Origin: Nitrosomonas sp. sh817
GTDB lineage: Bacteria; Pseudomonadota; Gammaproteobacteria; Burkholderiales; Nitrosomonadaceae
NCBI RefSeq assembly: GCF_030908545.1
Contig: NZ_CP133084.1
Location: 1 to 64,000, forward strand
Length of the DNA: 64,000 nt
Reading direction: 5' to 3'
Shown here: positions 26,963 through 38,957 of the stretch, in pieces
Layout: each line of letters starts with the position of its first letter
How positions within the stretch are numbered: position 1 is the first letter of the stretch
Program-made: the position numbers and the translations under genes
The notes under the pieces: model-generated
The model's input: the letters and a program-made list of their open reading frames with translations, nothing else
Databases searched by the model: none
Told to the model about the DNA's origin: nothing

Positions 26963-29730
26963 ATACCGACGCCATCGCACCAGTGGTCAGCATCGAAGGC
27001 GTCAGCCTGCGCTATCGTGACAACCTCGCCCTCGATAACGTCAGCCTGGCGATTCCCGCCAACCGCATGGTCGGTCTGATCGGCCCCGACGGTGTTGGCA
27101 AATCCAGCCTGATGTCGCTGCTCACTGGCGCACGGAAAATGCAGCAAGGACATATCGAAGTGCTGGGCGGCGACATCGCTGACGCGGCCCACCGCCGTGC
27201 GGTGTGTCCGCGCATCGCCTACATGCCGCAGGGGCTAGGCAAGAACCTCTATCTCACGCTGTCGGTGTTCGAGAATGTCGATTTCTTCGGTCGTTTGTTC
27301 GGCCACGCGCAGGCTGAGCGCCATCAACGCATCGCCGAACTGCTAGCTAGCACCGGCCTGGCGCCGTACCATAACCGCCCGGCGGGCAAACTGTCGGGCG
27401 GCATGAAACAGAAACTCGCCCTCTGTTGTGCACTGATCCACGACCCCGATCTGTTGGTGTTGGATGAACCGACCACCGGCGTCGATCCGTTGTCGCGTGC
27501 CCAGTTTTGGGAGTTGATCGAACGTCTGCGTATACGCCATACGGGCATGAGCGTGCTGGTTTCCACTGCCTACATGGACGAGGCTGAGCGCTTTGACTGG
27601 CTGGTGGCGATGGATGGCGGCAAGATACTCGCCACCGGCACCGCGTCCGAGCTGCGCGCACGTACCGATGCCGACAGTTTGGAAGCGGCGTTCATCCGCC
27701 TGCTGCCGGAGGAAAAGCGCCAAGGTCACAAAGCAGTTGTGATTTCACCGCGCAACACCGGCGGTGGCACACAGGAAATTGCCATCGAGGCGCACGGTCT
27801 GAGCATGCGTTTCGGCGATTTTGTCGCCGTCGATAACGTCAGCCTACGCATCGAGCGCGGGGAAATCTTCGGCTTTCTGGGTTCCAACGGCTGCGGCAAG
27901 TCGACCACAATGAAAATGCTCACCGGCCTGTTGCAACCGAGCGAAGGCGAAGCCCGGCTGTTTGGCCGCATCGTCGACGCCGGCAATATGGCCACCCGAC
28001 GACGCGTCGGTTATATGTCGCAAGCATTCTCGCTGTACACTGAGCTGACCGTGCGGCAAAACCTGGAGCTGCACGCCAAACTGTTCCACTTGCCCGACGC
28101 AGGGATTCCCGCCCGCGTTGCCGAAATGGCGCAACGTTTCATGCTTAACACCGCCATGGACAGCCTGCCTGATGAATTGCCCCTGGGGATTCGCCAGCGT
28201 CTGTCGCTGGCGGTAGCGGTGATCCACAGGCCGGACTTGTTGATTCTCGACGAGCCGACCTCCGGCGTCGATCCGGTGGCGCGCGACAAGTTCTGGGAGC
28301 TGATCGTCGATCTCGCCCGCCGCGACCAGGTCACGGTTTTCATTTCCACCCACTTCATGAACGAAGCCGAACGCTGCGACCGCATCTCGCTAATGCATGC
28401 GGGCAAGGTGCTCGCCAGCGACGCCCCCGCCGCGCTGGTCGAACGTAACGATCACGCCACGCTGGAACAAGCGTTCATTGCTTATTTGAAAGAAGCGGGC
28501 GGTGTCGACGACGAGTCAATGGACGAAGCGCCGACGTCTCTGGCGCCCCCGTCCATGCAGCCATCGGCACCGGCGCGCAATCAGGCCGCTCAGTCTGGCG
28601 CCCGCTTCAGCCTGCTGCGCTTGTACAGCATCTGCGTGCGCGAAGCCCTCGAACTGTACCGTGACCCCATCCGCGTCTCAATCGCGTTGTTCGGCACCTT
28701 ATTCCTGATGCTTACTTTCGGTTATGGCATCACCATGGACGTCGAGAATCTGCGTTTTGCGGTACTCGACCGCGACCAGACCACACTCAGCAATAACTAC
28801 GCACTCGACCTCGGTGGCTCACGTTATTTTATCGCCCAGCCACCCATTGCCGATTACGACGCACTCGACCGCCGTATGCGTAGCGGCGAACTGAGTCTGG
28901 CGTTGGAGATTCCACCCAACTTCGCGCGCGATGTGCGGCGCGGTGATCCGGTAAAAATTGGCGCCTGGATCGATGGCGCGATGCCGACTCGCGCCGAAAG
29001 CGTACTCGGTTACGTGCAGGCGATGCACCAGGTCTGGTTGCGGGAGCAAATGCGTCGCTATGCCACGGATCAAGCACCGGCTGAATTGATGACCATTGAG
29101 ACGCGCTTTCGTTACAACCCTGATGTCCTTAGCCTGCCCGCCATGGTGCCCTCGGTAATCCCGATCCTGCTGATGCTGATTCCAGCCATGCTCAGTGCGC
29201 TCAGCGTGGTACGCGAAAAGGAACTCGGTTCCATCCTCAACCTTTACGTCACTCCGGTGAGCAAGTTCGAATTTCTCGTTGGCAAACAACTACCCTATAT
29301 CGCCATAGGCATGATCAACTTCTTTCTACTGTGCGCGATGGCGGTGTGGGTTTTTGGCGTGCCGCTCAAGGGCGACTTCCTGCTACTGACCTTGGCCGCG
29401 CTGCTCTATGTGACCTTCGCCACCGGCTTAGGCTTATTGGTCTCGGTTTTCACCCGCAGCCAGATAGCCGCCATCTTCGCCACCTTCATTCTTACCTTTA
29501 TTCCATCCAGCCGATTTTCCGGCATGATCGATCCGGTGTCGTCGTTGGAGGATGGTGCGCGGCTGGCGGGTGAGATTTTTCCCGGCACCTATTTCCTGAT
29601 CTTCAGTCGCGGCATCTTCTCAAAAGCGCTGGGTTTCGCTGAGTTGAGTTCCTATCTGTTGCCGCTGGCCTTGTCGATCCTGGTGGTCGTCGGCTTGAGT
29701 GTGTTGCTGCTCGCTAAACAGGAGCGTTAG
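26959..29730 (+). CDS. Fused ABC exporter: two ATPase domains plus permease (YbhF-YbhS/RbbA-like)
   Basis: A 923-residue fusion. ATPase domain 1 has Walker [10 protein letters not shown], signature LSGGMKQK and Walker [14 protein letters not shown]. ATPase domain 2 has GSNGCGKST and [13 protein letters not shown], but its signature reads LPLGIRQR in place of LSGG, so the two sites may not be equal. After a Pro/Ala-rich linker (about residues 515-545) comes an ABC-2 permease domain with one helix, a large external domain and five more helices. This layout matches RbbA-type and YbhF/S-type drug exporters. It is followed by a second permease gene. Confidence 0.92.
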   Translation: MNTDAIAPVVSIEGVSLRYRDNLALDNVSLAIPANRMVGLIGPDGVGKSSLMSLLTGARKMQQGHIEVLGGDIADAAHRRAVCPRIAYMPQGLGKNLYLTLSVFENVDFFGRLFGHAQAERHQRIAELLASTGLAPYHNRPAGKLSGGMKQKLALCCALIHDPDLLVLDEPTTGVDPLSRAQFWELIERLRIRHTGMSVLVSTAYMDEAERFDWLVAMDGGKILATGTASELRARTDADSLEAAFIRLLPEEKRQGHKAVVISPRNTGGGTQEIAIEAHGLSMRFGDFVAVDNVSLRIERGEIFGFLGSNGCGKSTTMKMLTGLLQPSEGEARLFGRIVDAGNMATRRRVGYMSQAFSLYTELTVRQNLELHAKLFHLPDAGIPARVAEMAQRFMLNTAMDSLPDELPLGIRQRLSLAVAVIHRPDLLILDEPTSGVDPVARDKFWELIVDLARRDQVTVFISTHFMNEAERCDRISLMHAGKVLASDAPAALVERNDHATLEQAFIAYLKEAGGVDDESMDEAPTSLAPPSMQPSAPARNQAAQSGARFSLLRLYSICVREALELYRDPIRVSIALFGTLFLMLTFGYGITMDVENLRFAVLDRDQTTLSNNYALDLGGSRYFIAQPPIADYDALDRRMRSGELSLALEIPPNFARDVRRGDPVKIGAWIDGAMPTRAESVLGYVQAMHQVWLREQMRRYATDQAPAELMTIETRFRYNPDVLSLPAMVPSVIPILLMLIPAMLSALSVVREKELGSILNLYVTPVSKFEFLVGKQLPYIAIGMINFFLLCAMAVWVFGVPLKGDFLLLTLAALLYVTFATGLGLLVSVFTRSQIAAIFATFILTFIPSSRFSGMIDPVSSLEDGARLAGEIFPGTYFLIFSRGIFSKALGFAELSSYLLPLALSILVVVGLSVLLLAKQER

Positions 29731-29732
29731 CC

Positions 29733-30857
29733 ATGTATACACTGCTCAACATTTTTCATCTTGGCATTAAAGAATTGCGAAGTCTCGGACGTGACACCTT
29801 GATGATGGTGATGATCGGGTTCGCGTTTAGCGGTCAGATCTACGTGGTCGCCACCGGCCTTCCACAATCACTGAACAAGGCGCCCATCGCCGTCATCGAT
29901 GAAGACCGCTCGCCATTATCGGCGCGTATCGCCAATGCTTTTTATCCGCCTTATTTTTTGGCGCCAGTGATCATTGATCAGTACGCCGCCGATTTCGGCA
30001 TGGATGCCGGCCTCTACACCTTCATTCTGGATATCCCGCCTGATTTTCAGCGCGACCTGTTGGCCGGAAGGCAACCGGCGATTCAGCTCAACGTCGATGC
30101 CACCCGCATCTCGCAAGCCTTCATCGGCAACAACTATGTGCAGACCATCGTCAATGGCGAGGTGTCGACCTTCGTCCAGGGCCATCGCGCACTCGCGACT
30201 TTGCCGATCGAGCTGGAAACGCGGGCGCTGTTCAATCCGAACCTGAACTCGACTTGGTTCGGCTCGGTAATGGAACTGGTCAACAGCATCACCGCATTGT
30301 CCATTATCCTCACCGGCGCCGCGCTGATCCGCGAACGCGAGCACGGTACCATCGAGCATTTGCTGGTGATGCCGCTGACGCCGTTTGAAATTATGATGGC
30401 CAAGGTGTGGGCTATGGGTCTGATCGTGGTGGTCGTGGCGACCGCGTCGCTTGTTTTCGTCGTGCAGGGGCTGCTGGAGGTGCCGATTCATGGATCAATC
30501 CCACTGTTCGTCGTCGGCATGACGCTATACCTGTTCACGACCACCTCGTTAGGTATTTTTCTCGCCACAATGGCACGCTCAATGCCGCAGTTTGGCCTGC
30601 TGCTACTCGTAATCCTGCTGCCGCTACAGATGCTCTCCGGCGGCATGACGCCGCGCGAGAGTATGCCCGAACTGGTGCAGAACATCATGCTGGCGGCGCC
30701 GACCACCCATTTCGTCTCGTTGACCCAGGCGATCCTGTATCGTGGCGCCGGCATCAGCATCGTCTGGCCGCAGTTTCTGGCCCTGACCGCGATCGGCAGC
30801 GTCTTTTTCGTGCTGGCGCTGACCCGTTTCCGCAAGACCATCAGCTCGATGGCTTGA
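29733..30857 (+). CDS. ABC-2 type permease (YbhR/YhhJ type)
   Basis: A 374-residue permease with an N-terminal helix, a long periplasmic domain (about residues 40-170) and five C-terminal helices. The conserved ALIREREHGTIEHLLVMPLT is the coupling-helix region of YhhJ/YbhR permeases. It would pair with the permease half of the preceding protein. It starts two bases after the previous stop and closes the TetR-TolC-HlyD-ABC-ABC operon. Confidence 0.92.
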   Translation: MYTLLNIFHLGIKELRSLGRDTLMMVMIGFAFSGQIYVVATGLPQSLNKAPIAVIDEDRSPLSARIANAFYPPYFLAPVIIDQYAADFGMDAGLYTFILDIPPDFQRDLLAGRQPAIQLNVDATRISQAFIGNNYVQTIVNGEVSTFVQGHRALATLPIELETRALFNPNLNSTWFGSVMELVNSITALSIILTGAALIREREHGTIEHLLVMPLTPFEIMMAKVWAMGLIVVVVATASLVFVVQGLLEVPIHGSIPLFVVGMTLYLFTTTSLGIFLATMARSMPQFGLLLLVILLPLQMLSGGMTPRESMPELVQNIMLAAPTTHFVSLTQAILYRGAGISIVWPQFLALTAIGSVFFVLALTRFRKTISSMA

Positions 30858-30879
30858 TTAGGTCTTGAGCACGCCATGA

Positions 30880-30993
30880 AAAACATGCCCAACAACCTTA
30901 ACCATCGTAAATCGGCAAGTGCCTGTTTCAATTCATCAGTGCCTTTTACACCATGATTTAATGTGACATAGGCATAAATGCCTTGGCCTTTTA
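30880..30993 (-). pseudogene. Acetyl-CoA synthetase C-terminal remnant
   Basis: On the minus strand this short stretch reads LKGQGIYAYVTLNHGVKGTD then ELKQAL, matching the C-terminal domain of acyl/acetyl-CoA synthetases (the KGQ-AYVTL region). It begins abruptly at 30994, where a Tn21-type inverted repeat starts. It is about 35 codons and not functional. Confidence 0.65.
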
Positions 30994-31030
30994 GGGGGAA
31001 GTATAGAATTCGGAAAAATCGTACGTTAAC
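30994..31030 (+). repeat. Tn21-subgroup-like transposon end, isolated
   Basis: It begins GGGGG and contains AGAATTCGGAAAAATCGTAC, strongly resembling the 38-bp ends of Tn1721/Tn21-type transposons with one A fewer. It has no partner in the window and no Tn21-type transposase. It interrupts an acetyl-CoA synthetase remnant. The following 330 bases up to tnpR hold no gene, but include TATAAT near 31171 and the 18-base repeat shared with 3756-3773. Confidence 0.65.
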
Positions 31031-31357
31031 CACTGGAGGCGGTGCGTTAGGCATCAGAGGCAAATATTGCCGATCACCGTTAGCGTTAATTGAGAATAAC
31101 GGCAATCACATGCGAAAAGGGGTTAATTCACCAAAAGAACGGTTTGTCCCGCGACACCCCTGAAAGCCTTGCTATAATCGTCTTACAGAGGAAATATCGA
31201 TTTTAAAAACGTCGATAATAATTTTTATAAGCTGTTGAACATTAATGCAATTATAGATTATTTTATTTTCATGTTTATAAATGAGGCTGATTTGATGTTG
31301 TAAAGTGGGTAGCCGCCAAAGTATTCCTACGCAACAATGTAAGTCTCAAGATTACCC

Positions 31358-31915
<558 letters not shown>

Positions 31916-31921
31916 TTAAAA

Positions 31922-32036
31922 CTGTCTCCTAAGTCGATTAATGGACGGATTGTCTATTAAGTATGTGAAAAACGATTTTATAGACAGTTTATTTCATATG
32001 AATTACCCTGTCCACAATCTTATAATATTGTAGACA
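31922..32036. promoter_or_regulatory. res site with three resolvase-binding subsites
   Basis: Subsite I at 32009-32036 is a 28-base palindromic TGTCC...GTAGACA with a TATAATATT centre where crossover should occur. Subsite II at 31951-31986 spans TGTC to GACA over 36 bases. Subsite III at 31923-31947 starts TGTC and is next to tnpR. Spacing and order match Tn3 res, so the element should be able to resolve cointegrates. Confidence 0.85.
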
Positions 32037-32086
32037 CCTACAGCTTTATATTTAATTCGATTTTACCTCTGGTCTGGAGCAAATGG

Positions 32087-35000
32087 ATGGCCGTCGATTT
32101 TTTAACCGCAGAACAGAAGGCTCAGTACGGTCAATTTGCCGGTGATCCAGATGAAATCCAACTGGCAAGGTACTTTCACCTTGACGAAGCAGACCTGACA
32201 TTCATTTTAAATCGCCGTGGCGATCAAAATAGACTTGGCTTTGCGCTGCAATTAACTTCCGTCAGGTTTTTAGGATGCTTCCTTTCCGATCTAACGTTGG
32301 TGCCAGCCAACGTCCAAGCCTTTGTGGCCGGACAGCTTTCGATTGGAGATGTGGCTATTTTGGCGGATTACGCCCAAAGGGATACCACTAAACGCGAACA
32401 CACCGCGCTTATCCGCGAACAATATGGCTACCGCGAATTTACCGAACCACCTTGGGCATTCCGTCTTAGCCGGTTACTTTATACCCGTGCCTGGATCAGC
32501 AACGAAAGACCCGGCTTAATGTTCGACTTTGCTACTGCCTGGCTGAATCAAAACAAGGTGCTGCTACCTGGTGCTACGACTTTATCACGGCTGATTTCCG
32601 AAATCAGGGAAAGAGCGGTTAACCGATTGTGGCGGCGATTAGCGGTTTTACCAACACTTGAGCAAAAAGCCAAACTGGAAACTTTACTCAAAGTGCCAGA
32701 AGGCACACGATCATCGGCTTTTGATCGTTATCAGAAAGGCCCGGTAACCATCAGCGGGCCAGCCTTTAATGCATCCGTTGAACGCTATCTTGAATTAAAG
32801 GCGTTGGGTATGCAAGAAATCGATTTTTCCCATATACCACCGGTTCGATTGAAGAACCTCGCCCGCCATGCGGGTGTTATCACGGTACCTAAAATAGCCA
32901 GAATGCCAGAGGACAAGCGTACGGCAATCCTGGTGGCTTTTGTGAAGGCCTTTGAAACCATTGCCCTGGATGATGCCTTGGATGTACTCGATCAACTCAT
33001 AACCGAGATTGCGGGTAATGCCAAAAGAATGGGTCAGAAAAATCGGTTACGGACACTGAAAGATTTGGATAAATCTGCGCTGACATTAGCGGATGTCTGT
33101 ACACTGATTTTGAATGAAGAAACACAAGACGGCCAGTTACGCGATGTCATTTTTACCCAGATCACTAAAGAGAGATTAGCCGAATCGATTGCCATCGTTC
33201 AGGATTTGGCCCGCCCCTATGACGATAAATTTCATGATGAGTTGATTGAGCAGTATGGTCGGGTTTGCCGGTTTTTACCGCGACTACTCAATGACATTAC
33301 TTTCAAGGCCGCGCCCGCCGGGGAAACGACGCTTTCTGCATTCAATTATCTTGCCGCTTCTGGTACATCACGCAAACATACTTTGGATAAGCCGCCCATG
33401 AATATTATTTCCGCTCCGTGGAAGCGATTGATTTTTGATAAAGACGGGCGAGTCACTAAACGGGGATACACACTGTGTTTTCTCGACAAATTACAAGATG
33501 CCTTGCGAAGGCGCGATATCTATGTTGAAAATAGTGATCGTTGGGGCGATCCCAGGGCAAAATTGCTGCAAGGTGCTAATTGGCAAGCAAACCGAATCCA
33601 GGTTTGTCGCTCGATTGGACAGCCGGTACAACCCGATGAGGCAATTACTAACTTAACACAGCAACTGGATGCCACTTATAAACAAGTTGCCGCCAACTTT
33701 GCAGATAATGCAGCCGTCAAGATTGACAATTCCGGCAAGCAACCGGCTTTAACCATCACCAACCTGGATAAACTGGATGAGCCGCCCAGCCTCATTCGGC
33801 TCAATGAGCAGGTGACCGGATTATTGCCAAAAGTGGATCTTACCGAGTTACTATTGGAAATCCATACTCATACTGGCTTTGCCGATGAATTTACGCATGT
33901 AAGCGAAGCCAATGCTCGTGCCAATGATTTATCGGTCAGTATTTGTGCGGTACTCATGGCCGAAGCCTGTAATATTGGACTGGAACCCTTAATCAAGCAC
34001 CACATTCCGGCGCTGACTCGCCATCGCCTGAATTGGGTTAAGCAAAACTACCTGCGGGCAGAAACGCTTGTTCGGGCCAATGCCCGATTGGTCGATCATC
34101 AATCAACCCTCGCTTTGGCTAAAAAATGGGGTGGTGGTGAAGTGGCTTCTGCCGACGGAATGCGATTGGTGACGCCTGTGCGTACGATTAATGCCGGGCC
34201 AAATAGGAAATACTTCCCTAAGGGCATTACTTGGTATAACTTTTTATCGGATCAATTTTCAGGGTTCCACGGCATCGTCGTTCCTGGGACATTGAGAGAT
34301 TCTATCTTTGTTTTGGAAGGACTGTTAGAGCAACAGACCGGCTTGAATCCAACGGAAATTATGACGGATACCGCTGGAGCCAGTGATTTAGTGTTTGGAT
34401 TATTCTGGCTGCTTGGCTATCAATTTTCACCGCGCTTGGCCGATGCCGGTGAAGCGGTTTTTTGGCGAATCGATAAACATGCGGATTATGGCGTGCTCAA
34501 TGATCTGGCCAGAGGTTCTGTCAATACTCGCCGGATAGAACAGCACTGGGATGATATGCTGAGGATAGCCGGGTCGCTTAAACTGGGGACCATACAGGCA
34601 TCAGAGCTTATCCGTTCACTTTTGAAAAGTGATCGGCCATCCAGTCTGACTAAAGCCATCATCGACGCGGGGCGCATCAACAAGACTTTGTATCTGCTGA
34701 ATTATATTGACGATGAAGATTACCGCCGGCGGATATTAACACAGCTAAACCGGGGGGAAGGACGGCATGCGGTTGCTCGCGTCATTTGCCATGGACAACG
34801 GGGAGAAATTCGCAAGCGCTACCGCGAAGGGCAGGAAGATCAACTGGGAGCGCTTGGATTGGTAACCAATGCCGTCGTATTATGGAACACCCTATATATG
34901 CAAGCAGCGCTGGATCATTTGCGGCAACAGCCACAAGAAATTAGAGAAGAAGATGAAAAAAGGCTATCGCCTTTGCTGCATGGACATATCAATGTGCTAG

Positions 35001-35092
35001 GGCACTACTCATTTACACTGGCAGAGCAAATCATGATGGGGCAACTCAGGCCGCTAAACCAGTCATCAAAAAATAATATCATCCTTCCTTAG
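32087..35092 (+). CDS. tnpA: Tn3-subgroup transposase
   Basis: A full-length 1001-residue DDE transposase very similar to Tn3 TnpA from end to end. Examples are VDFLTAEQKAQYGQF, ARYFHLDEADLTFI, LTRHRLNWVKQNYLRAETLV, NPTEIMTDTAGASDLVFGLF with a catalytic Asp, and INKTLYLLNYIDDEDYRRRI with a catalytic Glu region. It would act on the 38-bp ends at 18080 and 35162. The start is at an ATG at 32087, divergent from tnpR across res. The gene is intact, so the element is likely still mobile. Confidence 0.96.
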   Translation: MAVDFLTAEQKAQYGQFAGDPDEIQLARYFHLDEADLTFILNRRGDQNRLGFALQLTSVRFLGCFLSDLTLVPANVQAFVAGQLSIGDVAILADYAQRDTTKREHTALIREQYGYREFTEPPWAFRLSRLLYTRAWISNERPGLMFDFATAWLNQNKVLLPGATTLSRLISEIRERAVNRLWRRLAVLPTLEQKAKLETLLKVPEGTRSSAFDRYQKGPVTISGPAFNASVERYLELKALGMQEIDFSHIPPVRLKNLARHAGVITVPKIARMPEDKRTAILVAFVKAFETIALDDALDVLDQLITEIAGNAKRMGQKNRLRTLKDLDKSALTLADVCTLILNEETQDGQLRDVIFTQITKERLAESIAIVQDLARPYDDKFHDELIEQYGRVCRFLPRLLNDITFKAAPAGETTLSAFNYLAASGTSRKHTLDKPPMNIISAPWKRLIFDKDGRVTKRGYTLCFLDKLQDALRRRDIYVENSDRWGDPRAKLLQGANWQANRIQVCRSIGQPVQPDEAITNLTQQLDATYKQVAANFADNAAVKIDNSGKQPALTITNLDKLDEPPSLIRLNEQVTGLLPKVDLTELLLEIHTHTGFADEFTHVSEANARANDLSVSICAVLMAEACNIGLEPLIKHHIPALTRHRLNWVKQNYLRAETLVRANARLVDHQSTLALAKKWGGGEVASADGMRLVTPVRTINAGPNRKYFPKGITWYNFLSDQFSGFHGIVVPGTLRDSIFVLEGLLEQQTGLNPTEIMTDTAGASDLVFGLFWLLGYQFSPRLADAGEAVFWRIDKHADYGVLNDLARGSVNTRRIEQHWDDMLRIAGSLKLGTIQASELIRSLLKSDRPSSLTKAIIDAGRINKTLYLLNYIDDEDYRRRILTQLNRGEGRHAVARVICHGQRGEIRKRYREGQEDQLGALGLVTNAVVLWNTLYMQAALDHLRQQPQEIREEDEKRLSPLLHGHINVLGHYSFTLAEQIMMGQLRPLNQSSKNNIILP

Positions 35093-35124
35093 TGGTCTTT
35101 GCTGAAAATAGAATTAAGCTAGAC

Positions 35125-35162
35125 GCTAACGTACGTTTTCGTACCGTTGGACTTCAAACCCC
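35125..35162 (-). repeat. Inner Tn3 transposon inverted repeat, right
   Basis: Reverse complement of the left end with one change (C for T at position 17). It is followed at once by the TGCTT duplication at 35163-35167. Confidence 0.92.
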
Positions 35163-36042
35163 TGCTTCACCATCGCATCAAGTTCCTGTTCCACCAATTC
35201 CCAACTGATCGACCGTGTCAGCACCGCCTGCAGATTCAGGTAGGGATCTGAGTTGCCCGCTTCCGGGCGGTAAAGTTTCTGCTTATGGATGCTCTTCAGA
35301 CGCGGCATCAGCTCGAATCTGAGCAGACGGCAGAAAGCGAACGCTACTTCCGTTTGCCCGTGGCTATCCACGTATTGCTGCTCCACCTTCATTTCAGTGC
35401 AATGGCGAATCACCCCTTGAATCATTGCGCCGGCTTCCGATGAGGAGACACGCTTGAGCTGCGAGTAGATACAGCAGGAATTCTTGTCGACATGCCAGTA
35501 CACCATCACGCCACGGCCACCGTACCGAAGGTGCCATTCGGTCAGCAGGTTTTGCTCCCAAGCGGGGAACTGTTTCGAATCGGCAGCACAACTCGTCGTC
35601 GCCTCGCCCCAGATATGCGGCAGGCGCACCGCCAAGGTTGCGTTCGCCACCTGAGCAATGGCTTGGCGCAATTGCGGTATCGAAATGAAACGGCGCCGGA
35701 CATAGAGCAGTTCCTTGTAATCGTCGAGACTCTGGCCAGAAGCGATACGTTTCAGACCCGTATTCGCGCCAATACCGTAAAGACAGAATAGCAGCCGCCG
35801 ACGCAGAGTACGCGTATCCAGCCGCTCATGCGCTGTCGGACTACGGAAGCAAGCGCTGAAGTTGGTGCGCAAATCGGTTTCCTTGAGCATATCAAGCAGA
35901 CTGGTCATCGGCCAGCGTTGTCCGACCTCGCCCTTTACCATTCCCAGGTTTTCCGGTGCTGGTTGCGCCTCTGACGGCGACACGGCAATCCAGCCCCCTT
36001 TTTTCTTGTTGAGAATTTTCACCTTCGGGTTGGAAGGCAGTC
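35163..36042 (-). pseudogene. tnpA: Outer tnpA, middle part
   Basis: This encodes the central catalytic region of the outer transposase, including LRRRLLFCLYGIGANTGLKR, AADSKQFPAWEQNLLTEWHL and the VDSHGQTEVAFAF region. It is bounded on the right by the CTT duplication of the composite element (36043-36045) and on the left by the inner Tn3 transposon. Joining at both borders with one copy of each duplication restores a single frame with the pieces at 45178-46771 and 17579-18074, 990 codons in all. Confidence 0.92.
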
Positions 36043-36045
36043 CTT
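36043..36045. repeat. Target-site duplication CTT, left copy
   Basis: CTT precedes the left end of IS3 copy 1, and CTT (45178-45180) follows the right end of IS3 copy 2. Three bases is normal for IS3-family elements. Neither IS3 copy alone has matching flanks. Confidence 0.8.
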
Positions 36046-36084
36046 TGAATCGCCCCGGATTTTCCGGAGACATGTTTTCTTGAA

Positions 36085-36999
<915 letters not shown>

Positions 37000-37089
37000 T
37001 CAATGGAATGGACGCCTTCATCTGATGTTGACGTATAACTCTCAAATGGGACATCCCAAACCTAACCACACAAAATCGAGGAGACTACT

Positions 37090-38148
37090 ATGAGCAAGAT
37101 CACCATCACTGGCATTGATCTGGCAAAGAACATATTCCATCTACATGCTGTCGATAGTACTGGCAGGCAGGTCAAGGCAATCAAGCTTTCACGTTTGAGA
37201 CTGAGCGAATATCTGCATCGTAGCGAGCCAGTTACGGTTGCAATGGAGGCTTGTGCCAGCGCCCATCACTGGGGCAGGTTATGCCAGTTACTGGGCCATG
37301 AAGTCCGACTGATTTCGCCACAATTCGTCAAACCATTCGTCAAATCCAATAAGAACGACCGTAACGATGCACGTGCTATTTGCGAGGCGGCACAACGTCC
37401 TGACATGCATTTTGTTCCAGTAAAAACTGTCGAGCAACAGGCGGTTCTGAGTCTGCATAGGGTACGCGAGATGCTGATAGGCCAGCGAACAGCCACTATA
37501 AATCAGCTGCGCGGATTATTGACTGAATTCGGTTTAACAGCCCCAGCAGGGCGCAGAGCATTGCATAACACAATCCCCGCTATGTTTGAGGATCTTATGA
37601 ATATCTCGCCCACATTTCTCGTCAGCTGCATCAGGCAGCAATGGGAGCATATCGGAGAACTGGATCAGCGTATCGACAACGTAACCTCACAAATTGAAAT
37701 GCATGCCCGTCAGTCTGACGTTACGCGTCGTCTGCAGACGATTCCTGGCATTGGTCCAATTACCGCTTCAGCATTAGAAGCATACGTTGGCAACGCCACT
37801 CAGTTTCGGGCAGGACGGCAGTTGGCCGCATGGTTAGGTTTAGTCCCTAGACAGCACTCGACAGGAGGCAAACCCGTGCTGCTAGGAACCAGCAAGCGTG
37901 GTGACGGTTATTTACGCAGGCTCCTCGTGCATGGCGCGAGAGCCGTCGTAGCCACTGTGCGCAGTTCTCCCAATGTACAAAAGCAGGACAAGACTATTAT
38001 GGGATGGGTGGCCAGAAAACACATGAACGTGGCAGTCGTGGCTATGGCTAATCGCAATGCCCGCATTGCCTGGGCCGTGATAACACAAAAGCGGAATTTT
38101 GATAGAAATTTCCGCGATCAATTGGCAAACCAGTTGGCAGCGACCTAG
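37090..38148 (+). CDS. IS110/IS1111-family transposase
   Basis: A 352-residue DEDD recombinase. The N-terminal RuvC-like domain has GIDLAKNIFHLHAVD, VAMEACASAHHWGR and KNDRNDARAICEAA. The C-terminal Tnp_20 domain contains TIPGIGPITASALEAYVG and the serine region WLGLVPRQHSTGGKPVLLG. It inserts by RNA-guided recombination without ordinary inverted repeats at the tips. The ribosome site GAGGAG lies before the ATG. It is intact. Confidence 0.95.
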   Translation: MSKITITGIDLAKNIFHLHAVDSTGRQVKAIKLSRLRLSEYLHRSEPVTVAMEACASAHHWGRLCQLLGHEVRLISPQFVKPFVKSNKNDRNDARAICEAAQRPDMHFVPVKTVEQQAVLSLHRVREMLIGQRTATINQLRGLLTEFGLTAPAGRRALHNTIPAMFEDLMNISPTFLVSCIRQQWEHIGELDQRIDNVTSQIEMHARQSDVTRRLQTIPGIGPITASALEAYVGNATQFRAGRQLAAWLGLVPRQHSTGGKPVLLGTSKRGDGYLRRLLVHGARAVVATVRSSPNVQKQDKTIMGWVARKHMNVAVVAMANRNARIAWAVITQKRNFDRNFRDQLANQLAAT

Positions 38149-38429
38149 CTGAGACTACAACTTTATATCTCTTTCTTGATTGCTACAGGTGACCAATTGA
38201 CGTGATGGCATAGACAGGTCAGACCGGTGCTGGCAAAACCCGTGGAGCTCGATAGCAAGGACCAATAGGTCAATGCTGTGCGGTCGTTTGGGAGCCGGCA
38301 AGCAGATTCCATCCTGGGCAGCGCATGGCCAAAATGAGCGCACAAATAGCCCGAATATACGACTGCGATCTTAACCTTCTACCCCAAAATGACAGAAAAT
38401 CACTTGGCAAACTGGAGGCGTCCATATAC
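38149..38429 (+). ncRNA. Candidate seekRNA/bridge RNA region of the IS110-family element
   Basis: Long non-coding 3' end of the element. It contains GTGATGGC then ACAGGTC and GACCG (38202-38226), and CGAATATACGACTGC (38352-38366). Both blocks recur in the same order in the 3' end of the other IS110-family element (54331-54604, minus strand), although the two transposases differ. IS1111-group elements encode their guide RNA in this position. RNA limits are not known. Confidence 0.6.
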
Positions 38430-38941
<512 letters not shown>

Positions 38942-38957
38942 TGAGGCTAATTCGCCC

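Larger units (their letters stand above)
37001..38429 (+). mobile_element. IS110-family (IS1111-like) element inside IS3 copy 1
   Basis: Comparison with the uninterrupted IS3 copy 2 sets the borders: GGCGGTC before and GAGCTCCGCC after. Both ends carry ATGGACGCCT in inverted orientation (near 37006 and 38418). Sub-terminal inverted repeats of this kind are a feature of the IS1111 group. The transposase is followed by 281 non-coding bases. Confidence 0.85.

Noticed and set aside
30488..31105. 205-codon minus-strand frame
   Set aside because: Mostly antisense to the permease gene. Only a short stretch (about 30880-30993) reads as an acetyl-CoA synthetase remnant; the frame as a whole is not a gene.
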